A stretch of DNA of 12,206 nucleotides from assembly GCA_046481785.1 (NCBI GenBank), contig JAWOJF010000191.1:1-12206 (forward strand). Direction: 5' to 3'. The notes beneath the pieces were generated by a model. It made no database searches, was not told where the DNA came from, and saw nothing but the letters and a program-made list of their open reading frames with translations. Source of the stretch: JAWOJF01 sp046481785. GTDB lineage: Bacteria; Bacteroidota; Ignavibacteria; Ignavibacteriales; Ignavibacteriaceae. Positions 1 through 5,405 of this stretch are shown here, one piece after another. The position numbers and the translations under genes were made by a program. Numbering within the stretch: the stretch's first letter is position 1; each line of letters starts with the position of its first letter.

Positions 1-147
1 ATAAAACTTTACTTAAAAAGAATGAATTGTTTTTAGAGAAAGATATATAAAAAACAGAGCTGTCCAAAATATTTATGATTTATACAGCAAATCTTTCCAG
101 TGGTTCTATATATCTTTATTTTATACAGTTTTAATTTTTGAGGTATT

Positions 148-1218
148 ATGGCACCGGATCAAAGAGATAAGAGGGGAACATCACCCGGAACTTTAATTTT
201 TACCGGGAAGCAAAAAATTGACCGGGCTAAAATTATTGTTTTTGACTATGATGTAAATTCATTTAGTGAAAAAGAGGTACAATCCCCGGAAGAACTCACT
301 TTTTTTAAGGACAGTAATAAAGTAAGCTGGCTTAATGTAACAGGGCTTCATGATTTAAAAATTATGGAGCGGATAGGCGATGTTTTTAATCTTCATCCAC
401 TGGTAATGGAGGATATATTAAACGTTGAACATTCACCCAAGGTTGAAAATTATGATGAATATCTTTTTCTTATAGCCAAAATGATCGATCTTAATTCAGT
501 ACAGGCGTTAAATATTGAACAGGTAAGTTTTGTTCTCGGCAAAAACTATCTTATCACCTTCCAGGAAGATGATGAGGATGTTTTTAACTTTATAAGAGAA
601 AGAATAAGGCAAAATATCGGCAGGGTAAGGAAATTCGGAGCCGACTATCTTATGTACCGCCTGCTTGATTCCATAGTTGATAATTATTTTACTATACTGG
701 ATAATTTTGACGACAGGATTGAAAGATTAGAGGATAAATTAATTGAAACTCCGGAAAAAACTTCTATTTCCTCAATACATATTCTGCGTAAGGAGGTTTC
801 AAAATTAAGGCGGGCGGTATTTCCTTTGCGTGATACAATCTACGCACTTGAAAAAGAAAGAGATGTATTCATAAAAAAGAACACTTATTTTTTCTTACGC
901 GACCTCTCAGACCATTTAAAACACTTTATCGATTCTGTTGAAGGCTACCGTGAAACTATGAACGGTATTATGGATGTCTATCTTTCAAATGCCAGTCATA
1001 AAATGAACGAAGTTATAAAACTGCTTACAATAATTTCATCTATATTTATACCGCTTACATTTATTGTGGGAATTTACGGTATGAACTTTAAAACCGAAAT
1101 AAGCTGGTGGAACATGCCTGAACTCTCATGGCAATATGGATATCCCGCCATTATGATATTTATGCTCCTTTTGGCAGGAGGATTGATCTATATATTTAAA
1201 AGGAAAAAATGGTTCTAA
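148..1218 (+). CDS. corA: CorA-family magnesium/cobalt transport protein
   Basis: This encodes a 356-residue inner-membrane divalent-cation channel that works as a pentamer and mainly imports Mg2+. The N-terminal ~290 residues form the charged, largely helical cytoplasmic domain. Two hydrophobic segments follow at the C-terminus (about 290-313 and 331-350). The family-defining YGMN motif closes the first one (G311-M312-N313). It is followed by the periplasmic loop WWNMPELSW and by the short basic tail KRKKWF inside the cell. Length and architecture are normal for the family and the gene is intact. A GAGG at 140-143 sits just ahead of the ATG, with short spacing. The 147 bp upstream are very AT-rich, and I see neither a convincing promoter nor an M-box-like Mg2+ riboswitch. 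The gene is monocistronic: a strong hairpin follows the stop and the next gene is convergent. Cation preference cannot be read from sequence. Confidence 0.95.
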   Translation: MAPDQRDKRGTSPGTLIFTGKQKIDRAKIIVFDYDVNSFSEKEVQSPEELTFFKDSNKVSWLNVTGLHDLKIMERIGDVFNLHPLVMEDILNVEHSPKVENYDEYLFLIAKMIDLNSVQALNIEQVSFVLGKNYLITFQEDDEDVFNFIRERIRQNIGRVRKFGADYLMYRLLDSIVDNYFTILDNFDDRIERLEDKLIETPEKTSISSIHILRKEVSKLRRAVFPLRDTIYALEKERDVFIKKNTYFFLRDLSDHLKHFIDSVEGYRETMNGIMDVYLSNASHKMNEVIKLLTIISSIFIPLTFIVGIYGMNFKTEISWWNMPELSWQYGYPAIMIFMLLLAGGLIYIFKRKKWF

Positions 1219-1242
1219 AAAAAGTTGTTTCCTTTAAAAAAC

Positions 1243-1270
1243 AAACCCCCTATGGAGTATAGGGGGTTTT
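1243..1270 (+). terminator. Bidirectional intrinsic terminator between corA and the exported-protein gene
   Basis: An 11-bp perfect stem, AAACCCCCTAT / ATAGGGGGTTT, closes a 5-nt GGAGT loop and runs into TTTT. It begins 25 bp after the corA stop. The A-rich run at 1236-1245 gives a U-rich tail on the other strand, so it can also stop the convergent transcript that ends at 1325. Confidence 0.85.
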
Positions 1271-1293
1271 AAGGAGGCAGTTTTGAGTTTACT

Positions 1294-1313
1294 TAACCAC
1301 TAACCACTAACCA
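1294..1313. repeat. Short tandem repeat, TAACCAC x 2.9
   Basis: Two perfect copies of the 7-mer TAACCAC plus a third copy lacking its last base lie head to tail between the terminator and the stop of the exported-protein gene. The tract is probably a slippage repeat in the 3' untranslated region. No function is evident. Confidence 0.6.
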
Positions 1314-1324
1314 ATTCACAAAAG

Positions 1325-1747
1325 TTACTTACTTGCAGCAAGGCTGTTTCCCAACTGATCAGAAATCTGTTTGAACAGATATTCTCTGTCATATACCTGC
1401 TGTTTGGGTTCGATGTCAAAGCGCTCGCTAAAGTTTAAATATATACTAGCAAGGTGAGCTTTGTATCTTAACGCAGGATCGTTGCTTTCTTCAGCTATGT
1501 CATTCAGTTTATTAACAAATAATGAATAATTTTCTGTAGGATAATATTTCTTAAGAAGAATTACATTATATATTGTTGATTCAACTATTCCCGGGTACTG
1601 ACTCTCTAATGAGGGTGGGAATACTTTAAATGCTCTCTGAACGATATCTTTTTTGTGTACATTGCTGCTGCCCTGTGCATAAATACCAACTGAGAATACA
1701 ACCAATGCGTATATTATAGTTAAAAATATTGTATGTGCGATTTTCAT
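1325..1747 (-). CDS. Small exported protein of unknown function, predicted all-helical
   Basis: I do not recognise a named family for this 140-residue protein. It has a clear Sec signal peptide: a basic start (MKIAH), a hydrophobic core, and a likely cleavage after the Ala of GIYAQ, around residue 25. The mature part of ~115 residues is rich in amphipathic helix-forming stretches. The segment with DPALRYKAHLASIYL looks like one unit of an alpha-helical HEAT/TPR-like repeat. There is no lipobox, cysteine or membrane anchor in the mature part, so it should be periplasmic or secreted. The chosen start is the ATG preceded by AAGGAG with 6-nt spacing; an upstream in-frame TTG at 1753 abuts that ribosome-binding site and is unlikely. 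It lies downstream of the two-component operon on the same strand, but across a 357-bp gap with its own candidate control elements. It may therefore be a target of that regulator, which is an inference. Confidence 0.75.
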   Translation of the reverse strand: MKIAHTIFLTIIYALVVFSVGIYAQGSSNVHKKDIVQRAFKVFPPSLESQYPGIVESTIYNVILLKKYYPTENYSLFVNKLNDIAEESNDPALRYKAHLASIYLNFSERFDIEPKQQVYDREYLFKQISDQLGNSLAASK

Positions 1748-1753
1748 TGTCAA

Positions 1754-1758
1754 CTCCT
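1754..1758 (-). promoter_or_regulatory. Ribosome binding site that fixes the start of the exported protein
   Basis: AGGAG on the minus strand is separated by 6 nt from the ATG at 1747-1745. The alternative TTG codon (1753-1751) begins immediately after the AGGAG, leaving no spacing, so the ATG is the start. Confidence 0.7.
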
Positions 1759-1788
1759 TTTTTTTGTTGTCCTTTTCCGAACTCCCTT

Positions 1789-1812
1789 ATTGTATTTCAA
1801 ACGGCATACCAA
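1789..1812 (-). promoter_or_regulatory. Candidate promoter of the exported-protein gene (two possible readings)
   Basis: Reading the minus strand, TACAAT (1794-1789) differs from the sigma-70 -10 consensus at one base. It would start transcription near 1782, leaving a ~35-nt leader that contains the AGGAG. No good -35 partner is present. Overlapping it, TTGGTATGCCGTTTGAA (1812-1796) resembles a sigma-54 site: GG, 10 bp, then GA where GC is expected. The weak -12 element makes the sigma-54 reading doubtful. Confidence 0.35.
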
Positions 1813-1855
1813 ACTAATTTCGCTAAAAAAACCCTGTTTTTAATAAGTAATGTAG

Positions 1856-1868
1856 GTTGTTAACAATT
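1856..1868. promoter_or_regulatory. Palindromic 13-mer GTTGTTAACAATT, copy 1 (candidate activator site)
   Basis: The core TTGTTAACAA is a perfect 10-bp palindrome centred about 115 bp upstream of the exported-protein ATG. The whole 13-mer recurs exactly at 4922-4934, in the same orientation, ~125 bp upstream of the histidine-kinase start. That placement is typical for the upstream sites of NtrC-type activators. The link to the neighbouring regulator is inferred. Confidence 0.4.
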
Positions 1869-2104
1869 CCTTAATATATAAAGGGGTGCCACAAAAATTC
1901 CTTATTTTATTAGGGAAGTCCGTAACTTATTGTATTGAAAAGAGTTAGAGGGAAATTCAAATAGTGGCACAATGCAAAAAAGTGGCAGGGGTTAATAAAA
2001 GCGCACGCTTATTTTAAGGTATACAGTACATTTATCAAATTTTATTGATTTAATTTATTTAAACATAAACTTATGCTATAAACACTGGAACCGGATGGCT
2101 GGCC

Positions 2105-3532
2105 TTAGTTCTCATCATCTGCGCGTCTAAGCCGGTTATTTAATGCTCTTCGTGAAATTCCCAACAGCTCAGCAGCTATGGTTTGATTTCCTCTTGCTCT
2201 TTTTAAAGCTTCTTCAATCAGAGAGTCTTCTGTTTCTTTTAGTGTTGGAAATCTTCCGGGGAAAGTAATAAGACCTTCAATATGATCTGAAGGGCCTGAG
2301 CTGCTTCTGGAATTTGTATCCTGGTTGGAATCGGCAATTCTCTTCCTAACTGTTTCCAGAGATAATACACCCGACTTATGAAGGCTGATAGCATCAAAAA
2401 TTAATCCTTCAAGTTCCCGGATATTACCGGGGAAAGAATAATTACTTAATATAGTATAAAGTTCTTTTGGTACAGCGGGCCTTTTTTTGCCAAGCTGATC
2501 TGCCGCTATGGAAATAAAATGATCAATTAAGTAGGGGAGATCGGTTTTTCTTTCCCGTAAGGGAGGAATAGTTATCTGGTGCGATTTTAATCTGTAGTAT
2601 AAATCCTGCCTGAAAGTATTATTAGCCTGCATTGCTTTAATATCCCTGTGAGTAGCAACTATTATCCTGGCATTAGATAATTTTGCTACATCAGAACCAA
2701 GCGGGTAGTATTGACCATCCTGTAAAAGGCGGAGCAGCTTTACCTGGGATTCAATACTTAAGTCGCCGATCTCATCAAGGAATAAAGTACCGTTTTCAGC
2801 TTTTTCAATTAAACCTTTCCTTTCAGTTTCAGCGCCTGTAAAGGCACCTTTTTTATGGCCGAACAAAGTATCAGAGAAAAAATTATCATCAACACCGGCA
2901 ACGTTAACCGGAACAAGATCTCCTTTCCTTCCGCTCACATTATGAACTGCTTTGGCAAATAGCTCCTTACCTGCACCTGTTTCGCCGGTTATTAATACAG
3001 GTAATGATGTTTTAGCAATGGCTTCAATGTACCTGAAAATTGAAACTATAGTGTTGCTGTGCGTAACTATTTCATTAAAAGCTTCGGGGTTTTCAAGATT
3101 TGTACGGAGCAGAGACTGCTTGAGCATTTCATTTTCGCTGCGTATTTCGGTAAGCTCAAGTCCCCGCTTTATAGAAGAAACAAGCCGTGTATCATCCACC
3201 GGTTTAACAATATAATCAAAAGCTCCCTCTCTCATGCAAAACACTGCACTGTCAACATCGTTTATTGCAGTAATTACAATAACCGGAATTCCGGGGTAGG
3301 CTGTTACTATTGCAGGAAGAAGATCGAGCCCTGAAAGGTGAGGCATATTAATATCAAGTACAACAAGTGAATATGGCTTTTGCTCAAGAAGGTCCATTAC
3401 CCTGCTGCTGTCTTTGCACGTTTCAATATTTTTAATGCCGTTTGATGAGAGTGTAAGCTCGGCGCTTAACAAAAAATGCTCTTCATCATCTACAAGCAGT
3501 ATAGGATTATCAGGGGTAATTTTAGGATTCAT
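2105..3532 (-). CDS. NtrC-family sigma-54-dependent response regulator
   Basis: This is a 475-residue cytoplasmic transcription activator. The N-terminal receiver domain (about 10-125) has the acidic pocket VDDEE, phosphoacceptor D60 in VVLDINMP, the conserved threonine in VITA (T88) and lysine in VKP (K110). The central AAA+ domain (about 155-385) has Walker A GETGAGKE (183-190), the sigma-54-contacting loop GAFTGA (229-234), Walker B TLFLDE (249-254), the arginine-bearing FRQDLYYRL and sensor-II FPGNIREL. A Fis-type helix-turn-helix (about 434-470) ends the protein. All key residues are present, so it should hydrolyse ATP and open sigma-54 promoters when phosphorylated. It follows the kinase gene by 68 bp on the same strand and is its evident partner. 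A TTG at 3550 would add six residues, but the receiver fold begins right after the ATG at 3532, which I prefer. The regulated genes are unknown. Confidence 0.93.
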   Translation of the reverse strand: MNPKITPDNPILLVDDEEHFLLSAELTLSSNGIKNIETCKDSSRVMDLLEQKPYSLVVLDINMPHLSGLDLLPAIVTAYPGIPVIVITAINDVDSAVFCMREGAFDYIVKPVDDTRLVSSIKRGLELTEIRSENEMLKQSLLRTNLENPEAFNEIVTHSNTIVSIFRYIEAIAKTSLPVLITGETGAGKELFAKAVHNVSGRKGDLVPVNVAGVDDNFFSDTLFGHKKGAFTGAETERKGLIEKAENGTLFLDEIGDLSIESQVKLLRLLQDGQYYPLGSDVAKLSNARIIVATHRDIKAMQANNTFRQDLYYRLKSHQITIPPLRERKTDLPYLIDHFISIAADQLGKKRPAVPKELYTILSNYSFPGNIRELEGLIFDAISLHKSGVLSLETVRKRIADSNQDTNSRSSSGPSDHIEGLITFPGRFPTLKETEDSLIEEALKRARGNQTIAAELLGISRRALNNRLRRADDEN

Positions 3533-3600
3533 AAATTTCTCATCTGTCAAATAAAATATTTCTTAATAAACAGGGGTATTGGCTTTATATAATGGTAATT

Positions 3601-4803
3601 CTAATCCTGTCCGCTCTTTTCATTTTCCATTGCAGGAAAAGATACCCGTGCCGTGGTTCCTCTGCCGGGTTCACTTTTTAACAAAAGTGCTCCGCCGTGG
3701 CTTTTAACAATGCTGTCTGAAACCGATAACCCCAACCCTGTTCCCCCCATATTCCTTTTAGTGGTAAAAAAAGGATCCATTATATATTTCAGATCATCTT
3801 CTTTAATACCTATTCCCTGGTCTTCAACTCTTACCCTTACTCTTTTTCTTTCTGCATTATAATAAGTAAGGACTTTTATTCCTGCCGATTTATCTCCAAG
3901 CGACTGGCATGCATTTGTAATTAAATTTATTACTACTTGTTCAAGCTGCTGTGCATTTCCTTTTATCGGGGGAAGGTTTTTGCCATATTCAACCTGAAAA
4001 TTATTAGTTGATTTCTGTATAAGGTTATTCGTTATTAAAATAGCCATTTCAACAACCTTATTTATGTCAACACTTTCATTAAGTTTACCGCTGTCCCATC
4101 TTGCATATTCAGTTAAACTTTTTGTAATCATCTGTATTCTTTCAGAACCCCTTAAAATGCCGTCAATAGATTGCAGAATTTTTTCTTTAGATCTGCTGTA
4201 TGACATTCCTGCAAGAACAAAATCTCCGTTTTCCGAATAATACTCATCAAGTATTGGTTTTATATCTTTCCAGATTTTTGAAAAAAGCTGGATGTTAAGC
4301 AGTATAAAATTATTGGGATTATTTACTTCATGCGCAATACCGGATACCAGAATACCGAGAGATGCCATTTTATCAGCTTGTTTTAACTGGCGGTTCCGTA
4401 TTATTGCTGCAGCCTCAGCTCTTTTAAGTTCGGTGATGTCATTTATCAGTCCATCATACGCAACAGGATTGCCGTACTGATCCTTGGTAACAACAATCTT
4501 ATTCTTAACCCATCTTACAGAGCCATCCCTGTGAACAATCCTGTGCTCAATAGGGTCTACCTCCCTGCCGGCAAGTGCAAGCCCGGCCTGCTCAAGAACT
4601 TTCTGCTGATCTTTTAGGTGTACCATCCGGTACCAAAGATCCGGATCTTGCTGGTAGTCTTCTGAAGTATACCCGGTTACAGCAACACATCCGGGGCCGT
4701 GAATAGTCTCAGTTGCAACACCGTCTTTTATCATTACTGTGTAAATATAGTCAGTAAGATAATTAATTAAATTCTGATACCTGTTTGAAATATCCATGCT
4801 CAT
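3601..4803 (-). CDS. Soluble PAS-domain sensor histidine kinase (NtrB-like)
   Basis: This 400-residue kinase has no transmembrane segment or signal peptide, so it reads a cytoplasmic cue. A PAS domain with its C-terminal cap spans about 7-128, ending in DGLINDITELKRAE. A coiled linker leads to the dimerisation/phosphoacceptor helix with H158 in IAHEVNNPNNF. The HEVNNP signature, and the long segment between H-box and second helix (LDEYY, GDFVLAGMSYS), match a kinase group commonly paired with NtrC-type regulators. The ATP-binding domain shows the N box (NLITNACQ, 293-300), G1 (DQGIGI, 328-333), F box (DPFFTTK, 343-349) and G2 (GGTGLGLS, 353-360), all intact. It is the first gene of a two-gene operon, autophosphorylating and passing phosphate to the regulator encoded just downstream. 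There is no clear ribosome-binding site at either the ATG at 4803 or the one at 4797. The ligand of the PAS domain is unknown. Confidence 0.93.
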   Translation of the reverse strand: MSMDISNRYQNLINYLTDYIYTVMIKDGVATETIHGPGCVAVTGYTSEDYQQDPDLWYRMVHLKDQQKVLEQAGLALAGREVDPIEHRIVHRDGSVRWVKNKIVVTKDQYGNPVAYDGLINDITELKRAEAAAIIRNRQLKQADKMASLGILVSGIAHEVNNPNNFILLNIQLFSKIWKDIKPILDEYYSENGDFVLAGMSYSRSKEKILQSIDGILRGSERIQMITKSLTEYARWDSGKLNESVDINKVVEMAILITNNLIQKSTNNFQVEYGKNLPPIKGNAQQLEQVVINLITNACQSLGDKSAGIKVLTYYNAERKRVRVRVEDQGIGIKEDDLKYIMDPFFTTKRNMGGTGLGLSVSDSIVKSHGGALLLKSEPGRGTTARVSFPAMENEKSGQD

Positions 4804-4921
4804 GAGGGAATTTTAAAATATTATGCAAAAATAAGAAAAAGAGAGAACAATTTAGCTTTTTAGAAATGCTTTTGTATGATCCAGAAACTTACTATTTTTG
4901 GATAAACGGTAAATTCCCTTC

Positions 4922-4934
4922 GTTGTTAACAATT
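4922..4934. promoter_or_regulatory. Palindromic 13-mer GTTGTTAACAATT, copy 2 (candidate activator site)
   Basis: Identical to the 13-mer at 1856-1868. It is centred ~125 bp upstream of the histidine-kinase ATG and ~28 bp upstream of the arsR -35 element, in the divergent control region between the two transcription units. It could mediate autoregulation of the two-component operon. Confidence 0.4.
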
Positions 4935-4962
4935 ATTTAACATTATTAATTATTTGAACGGT

Positions 4963-4991
4963 TTGACAATGAACTTTCATATCGATACATT
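4963..4991 (+). promoter_or_regulatory. arsR promoter (TTGACA - 17 bp - TACATT)
   Basis: A perfect -35 hexamer TTGACA (4963-4968) is followed by exactly 17 bp and then TACATT (4986-4991), four of six matches to the -10 consensus. The same DNA also reads as the Bacteroidota-type pair TTTG (4962-4965), 20 bp, TACATTTC, seven of eight to TAnnTTTG. Either reading places the transcription start near 4997-4999, on the A of the preferred ATG. The -10 lies in the middle of the operator palindrome. Confidence 0.6.
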
Positions 4992-5000
4992 TCGATATAT
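4979..5000. promoter_or_regulatory. ArsR operator, copy 1 (autoregulatory)
   Basis: Perfect 7-bp inverted arms ATATCGA (4979-4985) and TCGATAT (4992-4998) flank a 6-bp TACATT spacer. The 22-bp block 4979-5000 matches 5339-5360 at 21 positions; only base 4993 (C, versus A at 5353) differs. A repressor dimer bound here would cover the -10 element and the start codon region of arsR. Confidence 0.75.
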
Positions 5001-5289
5001 GAATACCAAGACAGTTGATGACAGCATTGTTAAAATAGCAAAGGCGCTTTCAGATAAGACACGAATTTTAATTCTTAAAGAAATAGCAAAAAAGGATGGC
5101 TTAAGCTGCGGAGATGTTGAACAAATTGCAGGACTTTCGCAGCCGACAATTTCGCATCATCTTAAAGTTCTGGCAGATGCAGATCTTTTAACTATGGTTA
5201 AATATGGCAGGTGTGTTCTTGTTTCGTTAAATAAAAAAACATTTGACGAATTCTGTACTTTAATTTCTGACTCGATCCAATTCAAATAA
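4999..5289 (+). CDS. ArsR/SmtB-family winged-helix transcriptional repressor
   Basis: This is a 96-residue dimeric repressor. The fold is typical: helix 1-2 with IVKIAKALSDKTRILIL (10-26), the helix-turn-helix with GLSQPTISHHLKVL (45-58) as recognition helix, then the beta-wing KYGRCVLVSL (68-77) and a C-terminal dimerisation helix (about 80-93). It has three cysteines, C37 (DGLSCGDV), C72 and C86. The canonical CVCDL arsenic motif and the alpha-5 D-x-H...H zinc site are absent, so the inducer is open; thiol sensing is possible. I chose the ATG at 4999 because family homology begins there and the promoter and operator occupy the DNA just upstream. Longer starts (ATG 4969, TTG 4954) would place the operator inside the coding region, and they also lack a Shine-Dalgarno sequence. 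It lies 116 bp before the pump operon, which carries the same operator, and is therefore its probable regulator. Confidence 0.88.
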   Translation: MNTKTVDDSIVKIAKALSDKTRILILKEIAKKDGLSCGDVEQIAGLSQPTISHHLKVLADADLLTMVKYGRCVLVSLNKKTFDEFCTLISDSIQFK

Positions 5290-5338
5290 ATAAAAAATAA
5301 TATCATTATCTAAGCTATCTGTATAGGTCACTTTTTAT

Positions 5339-5360
5339 ATATCGATACATTTAGATATAT
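5339..5360. promoter_or_regulatory. ArsR operator, copy 2, at the efflux-operon promoter
   Basis: ATATCGA-TACATT-TAGATAT is the arsR operator with one arm base changed (5353). It can also be read as 7-bp arms ATATATC (5337-5343) and GATATAT (5354-5360). It ends 45 bp before the ATG of the outer-membrane factor. If TACATT again serves as the -10 (5346-5351), transcription would start near 5358 and give a ~48-nt leader with a ribosome-binding site. The -35 region here is poor (no TTGACA or TTTG at the right spacing), so the promoter itself is less certain than the operator. Confidence 0.7.
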
Positions 5361-5405
5361 CAATGTATTATTAATAAATTTTCATGTTGAGAGAGGTTGT
5401 TATTT

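Larger units (their letters stand above)
1748..2104. other. 357-bp intergenic region with candidate control elements
   Basis: This lies between the response-regulator stop and the exported-protein start, both on the minus strand. I find no credible ORF. It holds the palindromic 13-mer at 1856-1868; a TACAAT -10-like element at 1794-1789 (minus); and a second copy of its surrounding 11-mer (AATACAATAAG on the minus strand) at 1936-1926. It also has three GTGGCA-type heptamers: GTGGCAC on the minus strand at 1892-1886, GTGGCAC on the plus at 1964-1970, and GTGGCAG on the plus at 1982-1988. A weak hairpin AAGC/GCTT with a T-rich tail around 2010-1997 (minus) is the only terminator-like element after the response-regulator gene, and it is not convincing. 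Confidence 0.6.

Noticed and set aside
79..128. Direct 9-mer repeat TTTATACAG (79-87 and 120-128) upstream of corA
   Set aside because: It is short, in very AT-rich DNA, with no symmetry or fit to a known control element; chance is a sufficient explanation.
1271..1310. AAGGAGG, a perfect Shine-Dalgarno-like sequence, after the corA terminator on the plus strand
   Set aside because: The nearest possible start (TTG) leads to a frame of only a few codons ending within the TAACCAC repeat; no gene follows.
1965..1990. Plus-strand TGGCAC / TGGCAG as full sigma-54 promoters
   Set aside because: The bases at the -12 position do not match TTGC at the required spacing, and no plus-strand gene lies downstream for almost 3 kb.
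2952..3334. Plus-strand open frames opposite the response-regulator gene
   Set aside because: They are antisense shadows of a complete, motif-verified gene, with no ribosome-binding site or recognisable domain.
4871..4900. TTTG (4871-4874) plus TATTTTTG (4893-4900) as the arsR promoter in Bacteroidota style
   Set aside because: It matches the consensus, but would start transcription ~95 bp before the ATG and ignore the operator. The 4963-4991 promoter fits the operator and start codon much better. It could be a secondary start.
4963..5000. Treating the operator region as coding (ArsR starting at 4969 or 4954)
   Set aside because: The extra 10-15 residues have no family similarity, lack a ribosome-binding site, and are explained as promoter plus operator.
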